A DNA stretch of 21,602 nucleotides from Larix sibirica (GCA_004151065.3 NWUY0300060022.1:10131-31732), one strand, 5' to 3'; counted from the stretch's first letter, positions 1 to 8,716 are shown. Translations and numbers: made by a program. Notes: a model not told the origin generated them from the letters alone.

Positions 1-81
1 TTGTGATCGAGGTGACATTGGGTCACAACTCCTTTCATGTGCTTATTGGACACTATCCTTACTAGTTTTCCCGGTAACATG

Positions 82-1460
82 CAGTAGGCATGGATGTATG
101 GGAAGTATTTGAAGGATCCAAAATATCCACAGGCATCCTTCAAGCCCTGAACTCCACTTTCCTCACCCTCGCTCCAAAAGGAGACAGGGAAAACACAACA
201 GAGAAGTTCCTGACAATCTTACTATGCAATGTGATTTACAAGATTATCACTAAAGTCATAGCATGTTATATGAATCCCATTATGTCCAAGATCACCTCTT
301 CATAGCATGGGGCCTACATCAAAGGTTTCCAAATCCCGAATGGCATCATAGTAGCCCATGAAATGATCCACTCTCTCAAGATCAACAAGAAACTCAGTAT
401 GACGATTAAGTTGGACATGCCTAATGAGTTTGACCACTTAAATTGGGTATTTCAAGGGAAATGATTATAGCATTTGGATTCTATCAAGAATGGATAAAGT
501 GGGTCAAGAACTTGGTCTCTAATGCCTTCTTCTTAATTATGGTAAATGGCTCTCCATCACAACCCTGCAATCCATCAAGAGGAAGCAAAAATGGAGGGGC
601 TATCTCTCCCTTATTGTTCATTATAATATATGAAGGCCTGGGTAGAAGTCTAAGGATTGCATTGACCAATGGAAATATTAAAGGTCTAAACCTTCATCCA
701 AGTGTTAATCTTTTTCCACACTTGTAGTTTGTAGATGATATAATGCTTCTTGGCTCCCCCACTGCTAAGTAAGCAAGAACTCTAAAGTTTAAACACTACC
801 TTAGAGACACTTTCCTGCTAGCTTCGGGTATGCTTATCAGTCGTAGAAAATCATTAATTTTCATCTTCAATAATCCTATGAATATTGAAAGAAACATTGC
901 TATAGTATTGAGATTTCAGCGAGGTACTCTCCCATGTAAATACTTGGGATCCCCGGTGGTGGATAACACATTGAGAAACACCTCATGGGAAGACCTTCTA
1001 TCAAAAATGTGAAATAAAACTCAATAGTTGGACCTTCATATTTCTTAATCTTCATGGGAGAATCCTACTCATCAAATCAGTGTTGAAATTATTGCCTATT
1101 TACCTCTTCTTTGTGCTAGCAACGCCAACCAAAGTTATACAGGCTATAAAAAGTATTCAATGGGCCTTTATGTGGAGAGGGTTGAATAGGGAAAAGAAGT
1201 GGGCCTTGGTGGTGTGAGACAAAGTATGCATGTCCAATTCCTCAGGAGGGTTAGGTTAGTATTTGCAAACCATGGGAAAGGCCCTAGCAGTAAAGCTTTG
1301 GTGGAGGTGGGTCAAAGGAAATAATGAGATATGTGGAAATATATGGAAGATTAAGTATGTTCCGGAGGTCCTAGAAAAAGACTTGATCATATTAGAAGGT
1401 ATGTGTCCAAGTTTGATAATCTAGAATAATGTATGGCAAAACAAAGGCATGATACAAACA
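82..1460 (+). pseudogene. LINE ORF2 reverse transcriptase domain, broken
   Basis: The RT copies element RNA into DNA during target-primed reverse transcription. Pieces in order: LNSTFLTLAPK and LLCNVIYKIITKVIA (90-305), an IIVAHEMIHSLK stretch and the motif A region KLDMPNEFDHLNW (about 306-450), then GFYQEWIKWVKNLV, VNGSPSQ and a decayed motif B KNGGAISPLLF (443-727). The catalytic FVDD box lies at 728-739, directly after an in-frame TAG at 725-727. KYLGSPVVDNTLRNTSWEDL (about 937-1000) is the thumb entry, and GGLG plus WWRWVKG follow near 1250-1320. Functional L1 copies normally have a motif A like LDMSKAYD; here SKAY is replaced by PNEF, and copy B has nearly the same change. Several frameshifts and stops make it non-coding. 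Domain identity rests on motif recognition. Confidence 0.88.
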
Positions 1461-1809
1461 AACTACTTTTGGTAGGTCATATCGGAGATATAGCTCTCCT
1501 ATGGGAATAATATTGGAAACAAGATCCCAGACCACCTTAGCTAACTTCCATAGAGTAAATATGACCCATGTTTCAGTCTCTATATTGGACTCTCATTAAC
1601 CAGCATTGGAAGATAGGGTAGCTCAGGAACTTGCAAACTAGAAAACAAGGAAATCTGGAGACAACTAGCTAGTATAATTACCAAAAGAAGGGAGATGAGA
1701 ATTGGAGGATTTATATAACATAATAATAAGGTTTTAAGAGGAATCAAACATCTTGAGATGGTGACATGTAGGAAATGGACTCTACATTATTAAAGATGGA
1801 CTCTACATT

Positions 1810-2275
1810 ATTAAAGAAGCGTGCATGATAGAGTATGGAAACAAATATGGAACTCAATGATATAAATGAAAGTTTCCACCTTCATTTGCTGAGTGACCAG
1901 AAGAAAATACCTTACTTGGTATAATATGATATCAAAAGGATTTAAAGGACCGTCTGTCTCTTACATATGCAAGCAAGAAGAACAAATAGTAGAGCACATA
2001 TTTAACTCTTGCAGTTAGTCTCATATTTTGTAGGACTAAGGAGTGCTACCTTCAAGCAGTTTGACCGATCCAAGAATGATATTTTGACAACCCTAGAGGA
2101 TTCTAGATTTGTTCCCTTTCTAAATTTGATTCTCAATAGAATTTGGAAACTTTTCTCAGGTTTTTTGTTGTGGACAATATGGAAGGAATGCAACATAAGA
2201 ATATTCAAGAACAAGCTCATAAAGATTGAAAACTTGTGGGAAAACCTACAGAGAAACATCGAGGAAATGATCTGA
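1810..2275 (+). pseudogene. LINE ORF2 zinc-binding RT (zf-RVT) and linker, broken
   Basis: Downstream of the RT thumb, the frame around 1820-2030 reads KVSTFIC, then GFKGPSVSYICKQEEQ and VEHIFNSCS. This is the zf-RVT pattern of a Cys-rich knuckle followed by E-H-x(n)-C. After a frame change the 2009-2275 stretch gives ILNRIWKLFSGFLLWTIWKE and LWENLQRNIEEM, the standard linker before RNase H in plant LINEs (its normal form ends in WTIWKERNxRIF). The stop after MI and the earlier stops show decay. The open stretch at 2009-2275 is therefore a remnant of ORF2, not a separate small gene. The minus-strand open frame over the same bases is its shadow. Confidence 0.82.
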
Positions 2276-2394
2276 GATACAATCTGGAAAGATTGAAAAT
2301 GATATGTCAAAGAACAACTTGTAGTTTCCTAACATGAAATATATTTTCCAGGTACCCTCTCTTATTCATCGCCAACCTAGGGTGCCATAAAATT

Positions 2395-2850
2395 GGACCA
2401 AGTACCGACTGGATTTATTAAACTAAACTTTGACAGTGCCTTGAAATGAAACCCATGATCTACTGGCATTGAGGGATTGTTTTGAGATGATTCTAATAAC
2501 ATTTTGAGGATCTTCGCTAGCTATATAGGACATGACACCAATAACGGAGTAGAGCTAGCAATTATGGAAAAGGGGCTCAGAATTTCTAGAAGTATGAACT
2601 ATGGAAATATGGTAGTTAAAGGGGAATCTCGAGTCTTGATCAATGCACTAATTAAGATTTAGAATGGCACCAAGCCATAGAAGGTGTCAAGAAATTGGAG
2701 GATTTTGGCTCAAATCGAAAGCATAGTGGGGCTCATCAAGGATAGTCGTAACCTAACTCTTTCCCATGTGAGGCACAAAGCTAGTGGGTTAGCTGATCGA
2801 CTAGCCAACGAGGGATTTAATGAAGGGAACGTAGAAGTCAACACATAATA
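2395..2850 (+). pseudogene. LINE ORF2 RNase H domain, broken (copy A)
   Basis: The domain normally removes the RNA strand of the RNA:DNA hybrid. Reading through stops in one main frame gives GFIKLNFDSAL (first catalytic Asp), NILRIFASYIGHDTNNG, VELAIMEKGLRISRSMNYG (catalytic Glu), VVKGESRVLINAL and LTLSHVRHKASGLADRLANE (last Asp). The third catalytic residue, normally Asp in EGDSxV, appears as Glu in KGESRV. At least five in-frame stops interrupt it (for example after FDSALK and NALIKI), so it is not expressed as an enzyme. Order and spacing after the zf-RVT linker fit plant L1 elements carrying an RNase H of the RVT_3 type. The two in-frame TAA/TAG codons after NVEVNT probably mark the old domain end. 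Confidence 0.85.
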
Positions 2851-2929
2851 GATCCTACTAGATTTTGGAAAAATTAAGGAATATTATAGTTGTATCAACG
2901 GACATGACTCAAGCATTTGAGATGGAGTG

Positions 2930-3970
2930 ATATATACATGTCATCATTAGGATGATGGATGGAAATCATTGGATGAGACATCTACTCAGGATGAGGACGA
3001 TGAAGAGATGGAAGAGAGGGTGAGGGTTGATAGAGGCCATAATGGCCTGCCCTCCAAGTGATGACTTGGAGAACAACCTCCATCTATTTAGCATCATGAT
3101 CCCATTTGGAAGTTTAATGAAAGCAGTTATGGAATTTTGGGTGACAATTTTGTGGGTCTACAGTGAAAGACTTCATAATTATGGCAATTATGGTCTCTAA
3201 AGATGGAAAAAATTGTTATTTGGATGCAAGAATTTTTTATGAGGAAATTGTTGTAAGGTATCATAGCTCTGTGGTATCTAACCTTTATAAATCTTGGGGA
3301 GTCTATCAGAGCTAGGAATTGGGTTGTAAACATCCAGATGAAGACATCCTTCCATCTAGTACAGGGTAAAATGGCATAAAAAAGGCACAATGAGGGAGGA
3401 GAAAGAAGCAACAAGAAGTGCGTAGGTCATCCATGGAAAGGAAAAGCTAAGGTGGAAACCAAAGGTAGTGGTTGCAACTTATCACAATGGATTTTTAGAA
3501 GCAACCAAAACCGTTGGGGAGGCAGTAGAGGAGAAGGTCAAAGAAAAAATGGATGTGACTCCTACTGAACAAGTGGATGAGAAAATTTTAGTATGGATTC
3601 TTGGCACTGGCATTTCAAGGAGTAGGGACACTAAACTCCTAAAAATGGTAGAAATCTATTGGCGTATGGAAACCTTCCTTGCCATGAACATAGAGATAAG
3701 AGGAGCTCAATAGAATGAAATCCTCGCCAAATTGAACCAACAATAAGGGAACTAGACTACTGAACTAACTATAAGGGAAAATATACCACATGGATAAGAA
3801 ATGAAAATCTCACCAATGTAATTTGGGGATCTAAAGCTAGAAGTGATGATAGAAGAACTTAGGAACAACCTAGAAAGAAGAAGGAAGAGGAATTGGGCAA
3901 TGTGGAGACTATGTAGTATAAAGGAGTTGTATAGAACAACTAAGAGGACCCTCGGATCTCCCTCCAATAT
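2930..3970 (+). pseudogene. Extra C-terminal tail of the LINE copy A reading frame
   Basis: After RNase H there is a further kilobase that still looks coding though decayed. Mixed frames give an acidic stretch near 2985-3015, HHDPIWKFNESSYGILGDNF (about 3097-3155), VVNIQMKTSFHLVQGKMA (about 3325-3380), then an open frame at 3468-3713. That frame contains TPTEQVDEKILVWILGTGIS, TKLLKMVEIYWRMETFLAMN and IEIRGAQ. Past its stop the same frame continues NEILAKLNQQ, TIRENIPHG and MKISPM, and a charged Lys/Glu/Arg-rich helix follows to about 3900. The composition suggests coiled coil. I do not know a function for this tail. It could be a lineage-specific ORF2 extension, a third ORF, or a captured sequence. 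The minus-strand open frames here (3127-3414, 3752-3967) are shadows. Confidence 0.55.
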
Positions 3971-4286
3971 TTATCAACATTGAATTGGAATATAATGATG
4001 AGCTATAGTCTTTCTAGGTTTTTATTATTTGTTATAGTGATGATTGCTATAAATATTTTGTCATATAGTCATGATTGCTATAACTATTTTTTCAAACTCG
4101 AGTTAATAGTAGTATAAGCTTAGGATATGGTTATCTTAGTATGGAACTTTGCAATAGAAGTGATATGTATTTTTAAAAAGTTATGCTCCATTTTCTTGGA
4201 TGATAGGTTGAAGAGGATTCATTCTATACCACTTTATATAATTTATTAATTAAATCTAGCTTAATTATAAAAAATAAAAAATAAAA

Positions 4287-4411
4287 TTATTGTTTTAGTT
4301 TTGAGATTTTTTACATTTCATAATTTTATTTCTTTTTCTTTTAAAATTAGAAATTTAATAAGAAAATATAAAATACATTTCAAAAAAATTAATAACATAG
4401 AAATTTAATAA
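4287..4411. other. AT-rich spacer
   Basis: Low-complexity AT-rich DNA with two copies of gaaatttaataa (near 4348 and 4399). No coding or RNA signal is seen. Confidence 0.6.
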
Positions 4412-4537
4412 ACCAGCATGAATCCATCTTAACTCTGCCTCTATCAAGTTTAAGACTCTAAAAGAGGTTTGCACCTCAAGGGATTTGATCCCTCTCGGCG
4501 CTTGATAGATCCTGGTTTAAGATGGATCTATGCTGGT
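4412..4537. repeat. Fold-back element, 21-bp terminal inverted repeats, tRNA-like centre
   Basis: The arms at 4412-4432 (starting accagcatgaatccatctt) and 4517-4537 (ending gatggatctatgctggt) are inverted complements apart from a two-base swap. A second perfect 8-bp stem, ctatcaag at 4441-4448 with cttgatag at 4501-4508, sits inside. Between the stems are two compact hairpins: gaggt-ttgc-acctc (about 4464-4477) and agggat-ttg-atccct (about 4479-4493). The second resembles a tRNA T-arm or polymerase III B box (GATTTGATCC against GGTTCGANTCC). The element is 126 bp. It may be a tiny MITE or a tRNA-derived SINE remnant that folds on itself. The flanks share only a weak aataacat/aaataacat similarity. 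Confidence 0.7.
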
Positions 4538-4634
4538 GTAAAATAACATTTCAAAGTTGATACCATAAATACCATATGTTGTAGTATTTGACCATTAAGT
4601 TTTGTAAATAGATAACATATTACATTATTAATAT

Positions 4635-4884
4635 GGTCAAATAGATACCATATTAAAAACAACTTCTGAACAAATTGTTTTCACAATTTCTTTGAGAAGA
4701 AAAAGCACACAAAATTGAATTGAATGTGAATGGGCTTGTAGGTCAACTTTGTTTGGTTGGTCAAATAGACACCATAATAAAAACAACTTCTACACAATTT
4801 GTTTTGACAATTTCTTTGAAAAGAAAAGGCACACAAAAATGAATTGAATGTGAATGGGCCGGTAGGTAAACTTCATTTGGTTTC
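4635..4884. repeat. Tandem duplication, two units of about 124 bp
   Basis: Unit 1 starts at ggtcaaatagatacca (4635) and unit 2 at ggtcaaatagacacca (4759). Both run through aaaaacaacttct, caatttctttga, gcacacaaaa and gaattgaatgtgaatgggc. The units differ by scattered substitutions and small indels, so the duplication is old. No coding content; the minus-strand open frame at 4761-4946 is accidental. Confidence 0.85.
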
Positions 4885-5073
4885 GGCTGAACATAAAGAA
4901 GCATAAGCATGTAGGTAAATTGTGTTCCTGTGTATTCCCGTCTCATAAATTGTTTTTTCAGAAAGGAAGTTACAGAGTGTAGGGCATGTTTAACGAATAA
5001 TTGATTGTTTTATGTATCTTAAACATATTTAGATTACAGTCTTAGTATAATGAAATTGTGAATTTGGAATGGG
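4885..5073. other. AT-rich spacer without recognised features
   Basis: Unique-looking AT-rich sequence between the tandem duplication and the 31-bp inverted repeat. No gene or RNA signal is seen. Confidence 0.5.
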
Positions 5074-5387
5074 TACAATTTCACTTTGGAATTATCAAAT
5101 AAATTCTAGTAGATATAGGTTTGTAACAGAGAGCTTCAACATCCTGTGTAGTATCCTTCATTTTATTTTTATTTTTTCTGATAGTTACATTCTGAAAACG
5201 TAAACTCTGAATGGGTTTGACATCTGGGATCGAGGATGGAATTTTGGAAAACACCGTCAAAGGTGTAAAACAATCAGCTTGAGAAGAAGGGTTATAGCCA
5301 CAATCATTTAAGACATCCCTTTCCTCTAAAGTAAAAACCCTAGCCTTCCCAACTATATTTATTTGATAATTCCAAAGTGAAATTGTA
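5074..5387. repeat. Perfect 31-bp inverted repeat with 252-bp spacer
   Basis: The bases at 5074-5104 (beginning tacaatttcactttggaatt) are the exact reverse complement of 5357-5387 (ending tccaaagtgaaattgta). The spacer is 5105-5356. The right arm runs straight into the coding remnant of the LINE fragment that follows. A perfect 31-bp match among decayed LINE sequence suggests that both arms come from a single event, such as a twin-priming inversion whose two cDNAs overlap by 31 bases. Confidence 0.9.
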
Positions 5388-5416
5388 TAGGAACCTAAAT
5401 TCGGCTGGATGTAGAC
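5081..5416 (-). pseudogene. Unrecognised stop-free minus-strand frame inside the inverted segment
   Basis: On the minus strand a frame runs for 111 codons without a stop, from just after an upstream TAA (complement of 5417-5419) to a TGA at 5083-5081. Its middle reads RVFTLEERDVLNDCGYNPSS, then FTPLTVFSKIPSSIPDVKP, QSLRFQNVTIRKNKNK and DTTQDVEALCYKP. There is no Met near its beginning; the only internal Met starts MKDTTQDV close to the end. The length is unlikely by chance in DNA this AT-rich, and the residue mix looks protein-like. I do not recognise a family. It may be an upstream part of the LINE inverted during insertion, or a fragment of another gene. No promoter is visible. Confidence 0.4.
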
Positions 5417-5953
5417 TTACAAAAGAGAGAGATGCACTAATTTGGAATGGTAATCTAGCTATTGGCATGGTGACGGCTAAATCTGCTTACAGTTCTATTA
5501 TTAAAAATAGATGCTATTTTCCGCAGAATTGGTGGTATAAAAGGCTCTGGCAATGGCAACTCCCATTAAAAATCAAATGTTTCATGTGGTATGCATTGCA
5601 AGGGGGTCTGAAAACATGGGATAAGCTATTGAAGAAAGGGTGGTATGGGCCAAGCATTTGTCTTTTATGCAAAAACAATTCAGAGTCTACTAACCATCTT
5701 CTTGTGGATTGTGAGTTTATAAGAAATATTTGGAACTTGATCTTGTCTTCTTTAAAACTAGATCAGCGATGGGGCTTAGAAAAATTTGACATATGTACTC
5801 TTCATTGGTTCAAAAGCTGTAGATCACTTCCTTCGATTTAGGCTTCGATATCCTGGTCCATTTGGTATACCAGAAATAAAGCTATTTTTGAAAACAAGGT
5901 TCTGATCTTACATAACACATGTAATCGGATTATGAGCTTGATCAAGGAATATT
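5357..5953 (+). pseudogene. LINE ORF2 zinc-binding RT (zf-RVT) fragment
   Basis: The open frame at 5377-5841 reads RDALIWNGNLA, AKSAYSSIIKN, LWQWQLPLKIKCFMWYALQG, TWDKLLKKGWYGPSICLLCK and STNHLLVDCEFIRNIW. This is a textbook zf-RVT segment: the LPLKIKxFxW helix, then C-x2-C, H and C zinc ligands (CLLC, NHLLVDC). After an in-frame TAG at 5839-5841 the same frame continues ISWSIWYTRNKAIFENK, the linker before RNase H, and then stops at TGA. The frame opens without a natural start codon because the element is 5'-truncated. One stop plus one frameshift separate it from RNase H, so this copy is relatively young compared with copies A and B. Confidence 0.9.
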
Positions 5954-5971
5954 GATTTAAAGATTCAAAAA

Positions 5972-6412
5972 GTGAACACATTCAATCCACTTTTCGATAG
6001 TCTTGTTGCTTTCTTCGATGGTGCGGCTACAAATGGTTTATGTGCGGTAGGAGGAGCTATCTTTTTAAATTGGGATCACTTTTACACCTTGAGACTCAGT
6101 TGTGGAACAGGTTCTAATATGAAATCTGAGCTTCTAGCTCTTTGGTGTGTTCTGAAAGTGGCAAATACATTTGGTATTGATGACCTCAAAGTATTTGGGG
6201 ATTCTCGGGTGACCATTAAATGGCCTTGTGGTGAATACATCCTAAAAGTCACTTCACTTCTTCACTGGTGCCATATAATAAAGGAAGAAATTCAGCTATA
6301 CAATAATATATCCTTCGAGCATATCTATCGACAACACAACTCATTGGTGTATAAGCTATCAAAAAAAGCTTTGGAAGGCGAGGAAGGTGTTATTGTATGG
6401 GAGGAATTATAG
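5972..6412 (+). pseudogene. LINE RNase H domain, nearly intact but lacking the last catalytic Asp
   Basis: A single open frame covers the RNase H fold: LVAFFDGAATNG with the first Asp codon at 6017-6019, SELLALWCVLKVA with Glu at 6128-6130, and LKVFGDSRVTIKW with Asp at 6200-6202. It ends with FEHIYRQHNSLVYKLSKKAL. Plant LINE RNases H normally end in a motif like HIYREQNxxADxLSKxAL; here the AD position is VY, so the fourth catalytic Asp is lost. The domain is in a different frame from the upstream zf-RVT piece. Starting at 5972 (GTG) is arbitrary because this was an internal part of ORF2. It is a relic, not a host RNase H gene. Confidence 0.9.
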
Positions 6413-6663
6413 GGTCTACATGTTTGTGATATGGGATCATTGATGGTTTTTGAACGATAAATTACTATGTGACTATTTATGTTTTATCTTTTTAGATACT
6501 TACAAGTTGGGAAGTTGAGCTTTGTTTTGATACTTGTTTTGAGAAGGAAGAAATGTTATAAGTTTTATTTTGTTGATAAGTCTTTTAAAGACTTGAACAG
6601 TTATGTATTATTTGAATCACATTGAATATCAATAGTATGATTTTTTCTGCTGGAAAAAAAAAA

Positions 6664-7504
6664 GTATCCAATGGACTTGGTATATCATCAAAAATTGGTT
6701 ATGAATATCACATGGTGGAAGTAAGCAATAACATGTTAATTTTTTTATTAATATTGACACGTATTTTAAGAAAATCATCATCGAAGTGCCAAAGCTCTTT
6801 TTCAAACAATTTGCATCAATCGATTTAGACCACTCAATTCGTTGTTACAGTGGAATGCATTAGAATGAGACATAGTAACAACCTAATCCACCAATCTTGC
6901 GATGCATGGGAAGGTGAAATTGAATTATGAAGTTAGATGTGTAAACAACAATTTCCACAATGAAAACCTAAATTTTAACCTAATCCAATAGTGTTGAAAA
7001 AAAAGTATTAAAAAGAAACGATAAGAAGACGAGAGATTGTAGGCAGTCAAAGTTACAAAGAATTGTTAGTTTTGTATACTGATAACTGCATAAAATGAAC
7101 ACAGGAGTGTCCACTCTTTCCCTTTGTAATAATGCATTCATGCATATGTAGAAATATGTAATAATAGTTGTAGAAAAAATAATGGATGTAATATAACATA
7201 ATAAGAATGGTGGAAAGGGCAGAGCATGAATTCATGAGGTGAATCAATCCATGAAGTGAAGTAATCATCAAATAGAAATATTTGTAAACATTGTTTGACA
7301 TAAGAAGAAGAAGAAAACTAATTTTAGAAATCATACTAGCTTTATAATTCGTCTAGATATTCTTGCAATATGTCCAAATATATCTACAATGTGAGATTGA
7401 TGGTACAGATATTTGAAGTCTGAAATTGTTTAGTTCTTGAATTGAAATTTGAAATTCAAATTCAAATATAAATATTAAATGTGTTTTACAAATATTTTTT
7501 TGGG
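6664..7504. other. Gene-free AT-rich stretch
   Basis: No coding domain, RNA gene or strong repeat is seen. The open frames at 6622-6828 (plus) and 7053-7334 (minus, a low-complexity tyrosine/isoleucine-rich product) have no recognisable motifs and I treat both as chance. Near 7440-7475 a short run of gaaattcaaattcaaat motifs is self-complementary in part. Confidence 0.5.
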
Positions 7505-7650
7505 AGCCAACATGTAACAGATGTGACACATTTCAACCACTTTTTTTTGGAGCCTACATGTGCCATGTCAACATAACGTGACACATCTCACACACTTAGA
7601 CTGTAAAAAATGCCTCTCGACGCAACCAATATATAATACATTTCAAAATA
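7505..7650. repeat. Internal repeat, also related to 10592-10684
   Basis: ggagccaacatgtaacagatgtgacacat (from about 7503) is followed by a related copy, ggagcctacatgtgccatgt and then cgtgacacatctcac (from about 7549). The stretch ending tgcctctcgacgcaa (7611-7625) resembles 10657-10671 (tgcctctcaacacaa), with similar gtgacacat and gtgtcat motifs before it. It looks like one dispersed repeat family with an unknown end. Confidence 0.45.
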
Positions 7651-7689
7651 ATTTAATCATCTAGCTTAATTATGAAATATATAATTAAG

Positions 7690-8113
7690 ATACCCCACGA
7701 CGAGTATTAAACTGTGGGCCACACGCTTCGTACAAATGTGTGCCCTGAGCAACATCCTACATGATAAATGGCGCGGAGAGTGGGCCCAGCCTCACCACCC
7801 CTCTCACCCAAACAATCTAAGAACAAACCTCGAATCCTACTACACTTGAGATCATCAAAGCAATCCGCAAACGGATGTACGGTTCCCTCAGTTCCACTGT
7901 AGACATTCTATCATGAATCATGTCGGCCGCTCCTCTCATAATGACTTAGTCCGGCGACGCATGCAGAGGAATTATGTTATTAAGGCACAATGTGTCTTCT
8001 ATCAATTTCCTCTCGGCCACCCTAGTGCTTACTCTCTCAACGCCCTCGCTACAAACTGTGCATTCCCCACCAGTCTGACTGCCTGAAACCTAGTTCTCGG
8101 GCTTCTCGGCATT
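7690..8113 (+). other. GC-richer leader upstream of the broken frame
   Basis: Base composition changes abruptly at about 7690 and stays GC-richer into the frame at 8114. The stretch holds many stops in all plus frames and no recognised domain, so it could be an untranslated leader or promoter. A TATA-like atatataata occurs near 7629-7640. The assignment as leader is inferred from adjacency only. Confidence 0.3.
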
Positions 8114-8716
8114 ATGGTCCGCACAAAGGTCACCAAATACCGCACTCTAAACGGCCCTCGACGCTCTCACGTGCACCGTGCAAAGAAATACATGGAAAAT
8201 ATGAAAGGCTGCTTTGAGACCAAGACTAGTCGTCAAGCTAGAGACCACACTTAGCATTGGGAGAGGCGGTCGCAATCTGAAAAATCATGTCATGCTCTTC
8301 AGGATCTCAGGCAAACTTTTGATGGCGTTATTGAAGATACAGGGGCGCCGCACACTCAGGATACCAAGCACACGCATACTCTGGGCTTATTCTGGGCCAT
8401 GAAATTGATGCTCACCCTGGCCTTTGAGGATTGTCTGGCCAGCCACATCCAGCTAGAAGGATGCCCTTTAATGATTGAAGGTCGCCTGGAATGCCTAGAG
8501 GATAACATGCAGCATCTTGGCCAGAACTAGATGGCCATGAATGATAATTTGAATAACATACTGGATGCGTTGGCCAAGGAGCTAGTCGGCAAGCATTTCG
8601 TGGCAAAACAATTGGTTTTCAGGTGAGACCTGGACGCAATGGCTCGAGCTTCGGCAACGGTTTCGGCATCAAATTCTCCTAGCACCTGCAACGACATCAC
8701 CGAGATACCGAAGTAG
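8114..8716 (+). pseudogene. Unrecognised coding frame of 200 codons broken by three stops
   Basis: From ATG at 8114 one frame stays coherent to a TAG at 8714-8716, interrupted only by TAG at 8252-8254, TAG at 8528-8530 and TGA at 8624-8626, with no frameshift. It begins MVRTKVTKYRTLNGPRRSHV (very basic), then SEKSCHALQDLRQTFDG, HTLGLFWAMKLMLTLAFEDC, MIEGRLECLEDNMQHLGQ, MAMNDNLNNILDALAKELVG, and ends in a Ser/Ala/Thr-rich tail. The middle is helical and amphipathic, the start basic. All three internal stops are one C-to-T change from CAG, CAG or CGA, as expected from methylated-cytosine decay. Local GC is clearly higher than the surroundings from about 7690 to 8720. I recognise no family; a retroelement gag-like protein or a lineage-specific gene are both possible. 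Open frames at 8214-8402 and 8412-8606 are shadows of this frame. Confidence 0.55.

Larger units (their letters stand above)
82..4286 (+). mobile_element. Degenerate L1-type LINE, copy A (5'-truncated 3' half)
   Basis: This is the 3' part of a plant non-LTR retrotransposon. Going left to right it keeps an RT palm, RT thumb, zinc-binding (zf-RVT) segment, RNase H domain, an additional charged tail, a 3' UTR and an A-rich end (aattataaaaaataaaaa, about 4262-4286). Homology to copy B further right begins sharply near 82, so I place the 5' truncation there. The first 81 bases do not match copy B and are unassigned. The reading frame shifts repeatedly and carries many stops, so the copy is dead. 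I saw no convincing target-site duplication. Within the 3' UTR a 20-base motif beginning tatagtgatgattgctat occurs at 4033 and, with one change, at 4064. The family call is certain; the exact ends are inferred. Confidence 0.88.
5357..6663 (+). mobile_element. Second LINE 3' fragment with poly-A tail
   Basis: A severely 5'-truncated L1-type LINE that starts within the zf-RVT region and ends in ten A residues at 6654-6663. It carries zf-RVT, linker and RNase H in the normal order, then about 240 bp of 3' UTR. The bases just before the tail (tttttctgctgg) are of the kind plant LINEs often carry before the A run. Its protein sequence differs clearly from copy A over the same domains (for example CLLCKNNSESTNHL versus YICKQEEQIVEHI), so it belongs to another LINE lineage. 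If the preceding inverted segment belongs to it, the insertion starts at 5074. No clear target-site duplication was found. Confidence 0.85.

Noticed and set aside
1-81. Possible integrase-like residues (HNSFHVLIGHYPY) at the left edge
   Set aside because: Too short and without diagnostic residues; left unassigned.
484-669. Minus-strand open frame over the RT domain
   Set aside because: It is antisense to clear RT motifs on the plus strand and has no motif of its own.
2002-2310. Minus-strand frame of 102 residues
   Set aside because: Mirror of the LINE linker on the plus strand (WKLFSGFLLWTIWKE).
3127-3414. Minus-strand frame, hydrophobic, possible small membrane protein
   Set aside because: Antisense to the decayed LINE tail; no start context or family resemblance.
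7053-7334. Minus-strand frame of 93 residues
   Set aside because: Low-complexity Tyr/Ile/Leu-rich translation of AT-rich DNA; no motif or start context.
8214-8606. Open frames at 8214-8402 (plus) and 8412-8606 (minus)
   Set aside because: They overlap the longer coherent frame at 8114-8716 in other frames and have no motifs.
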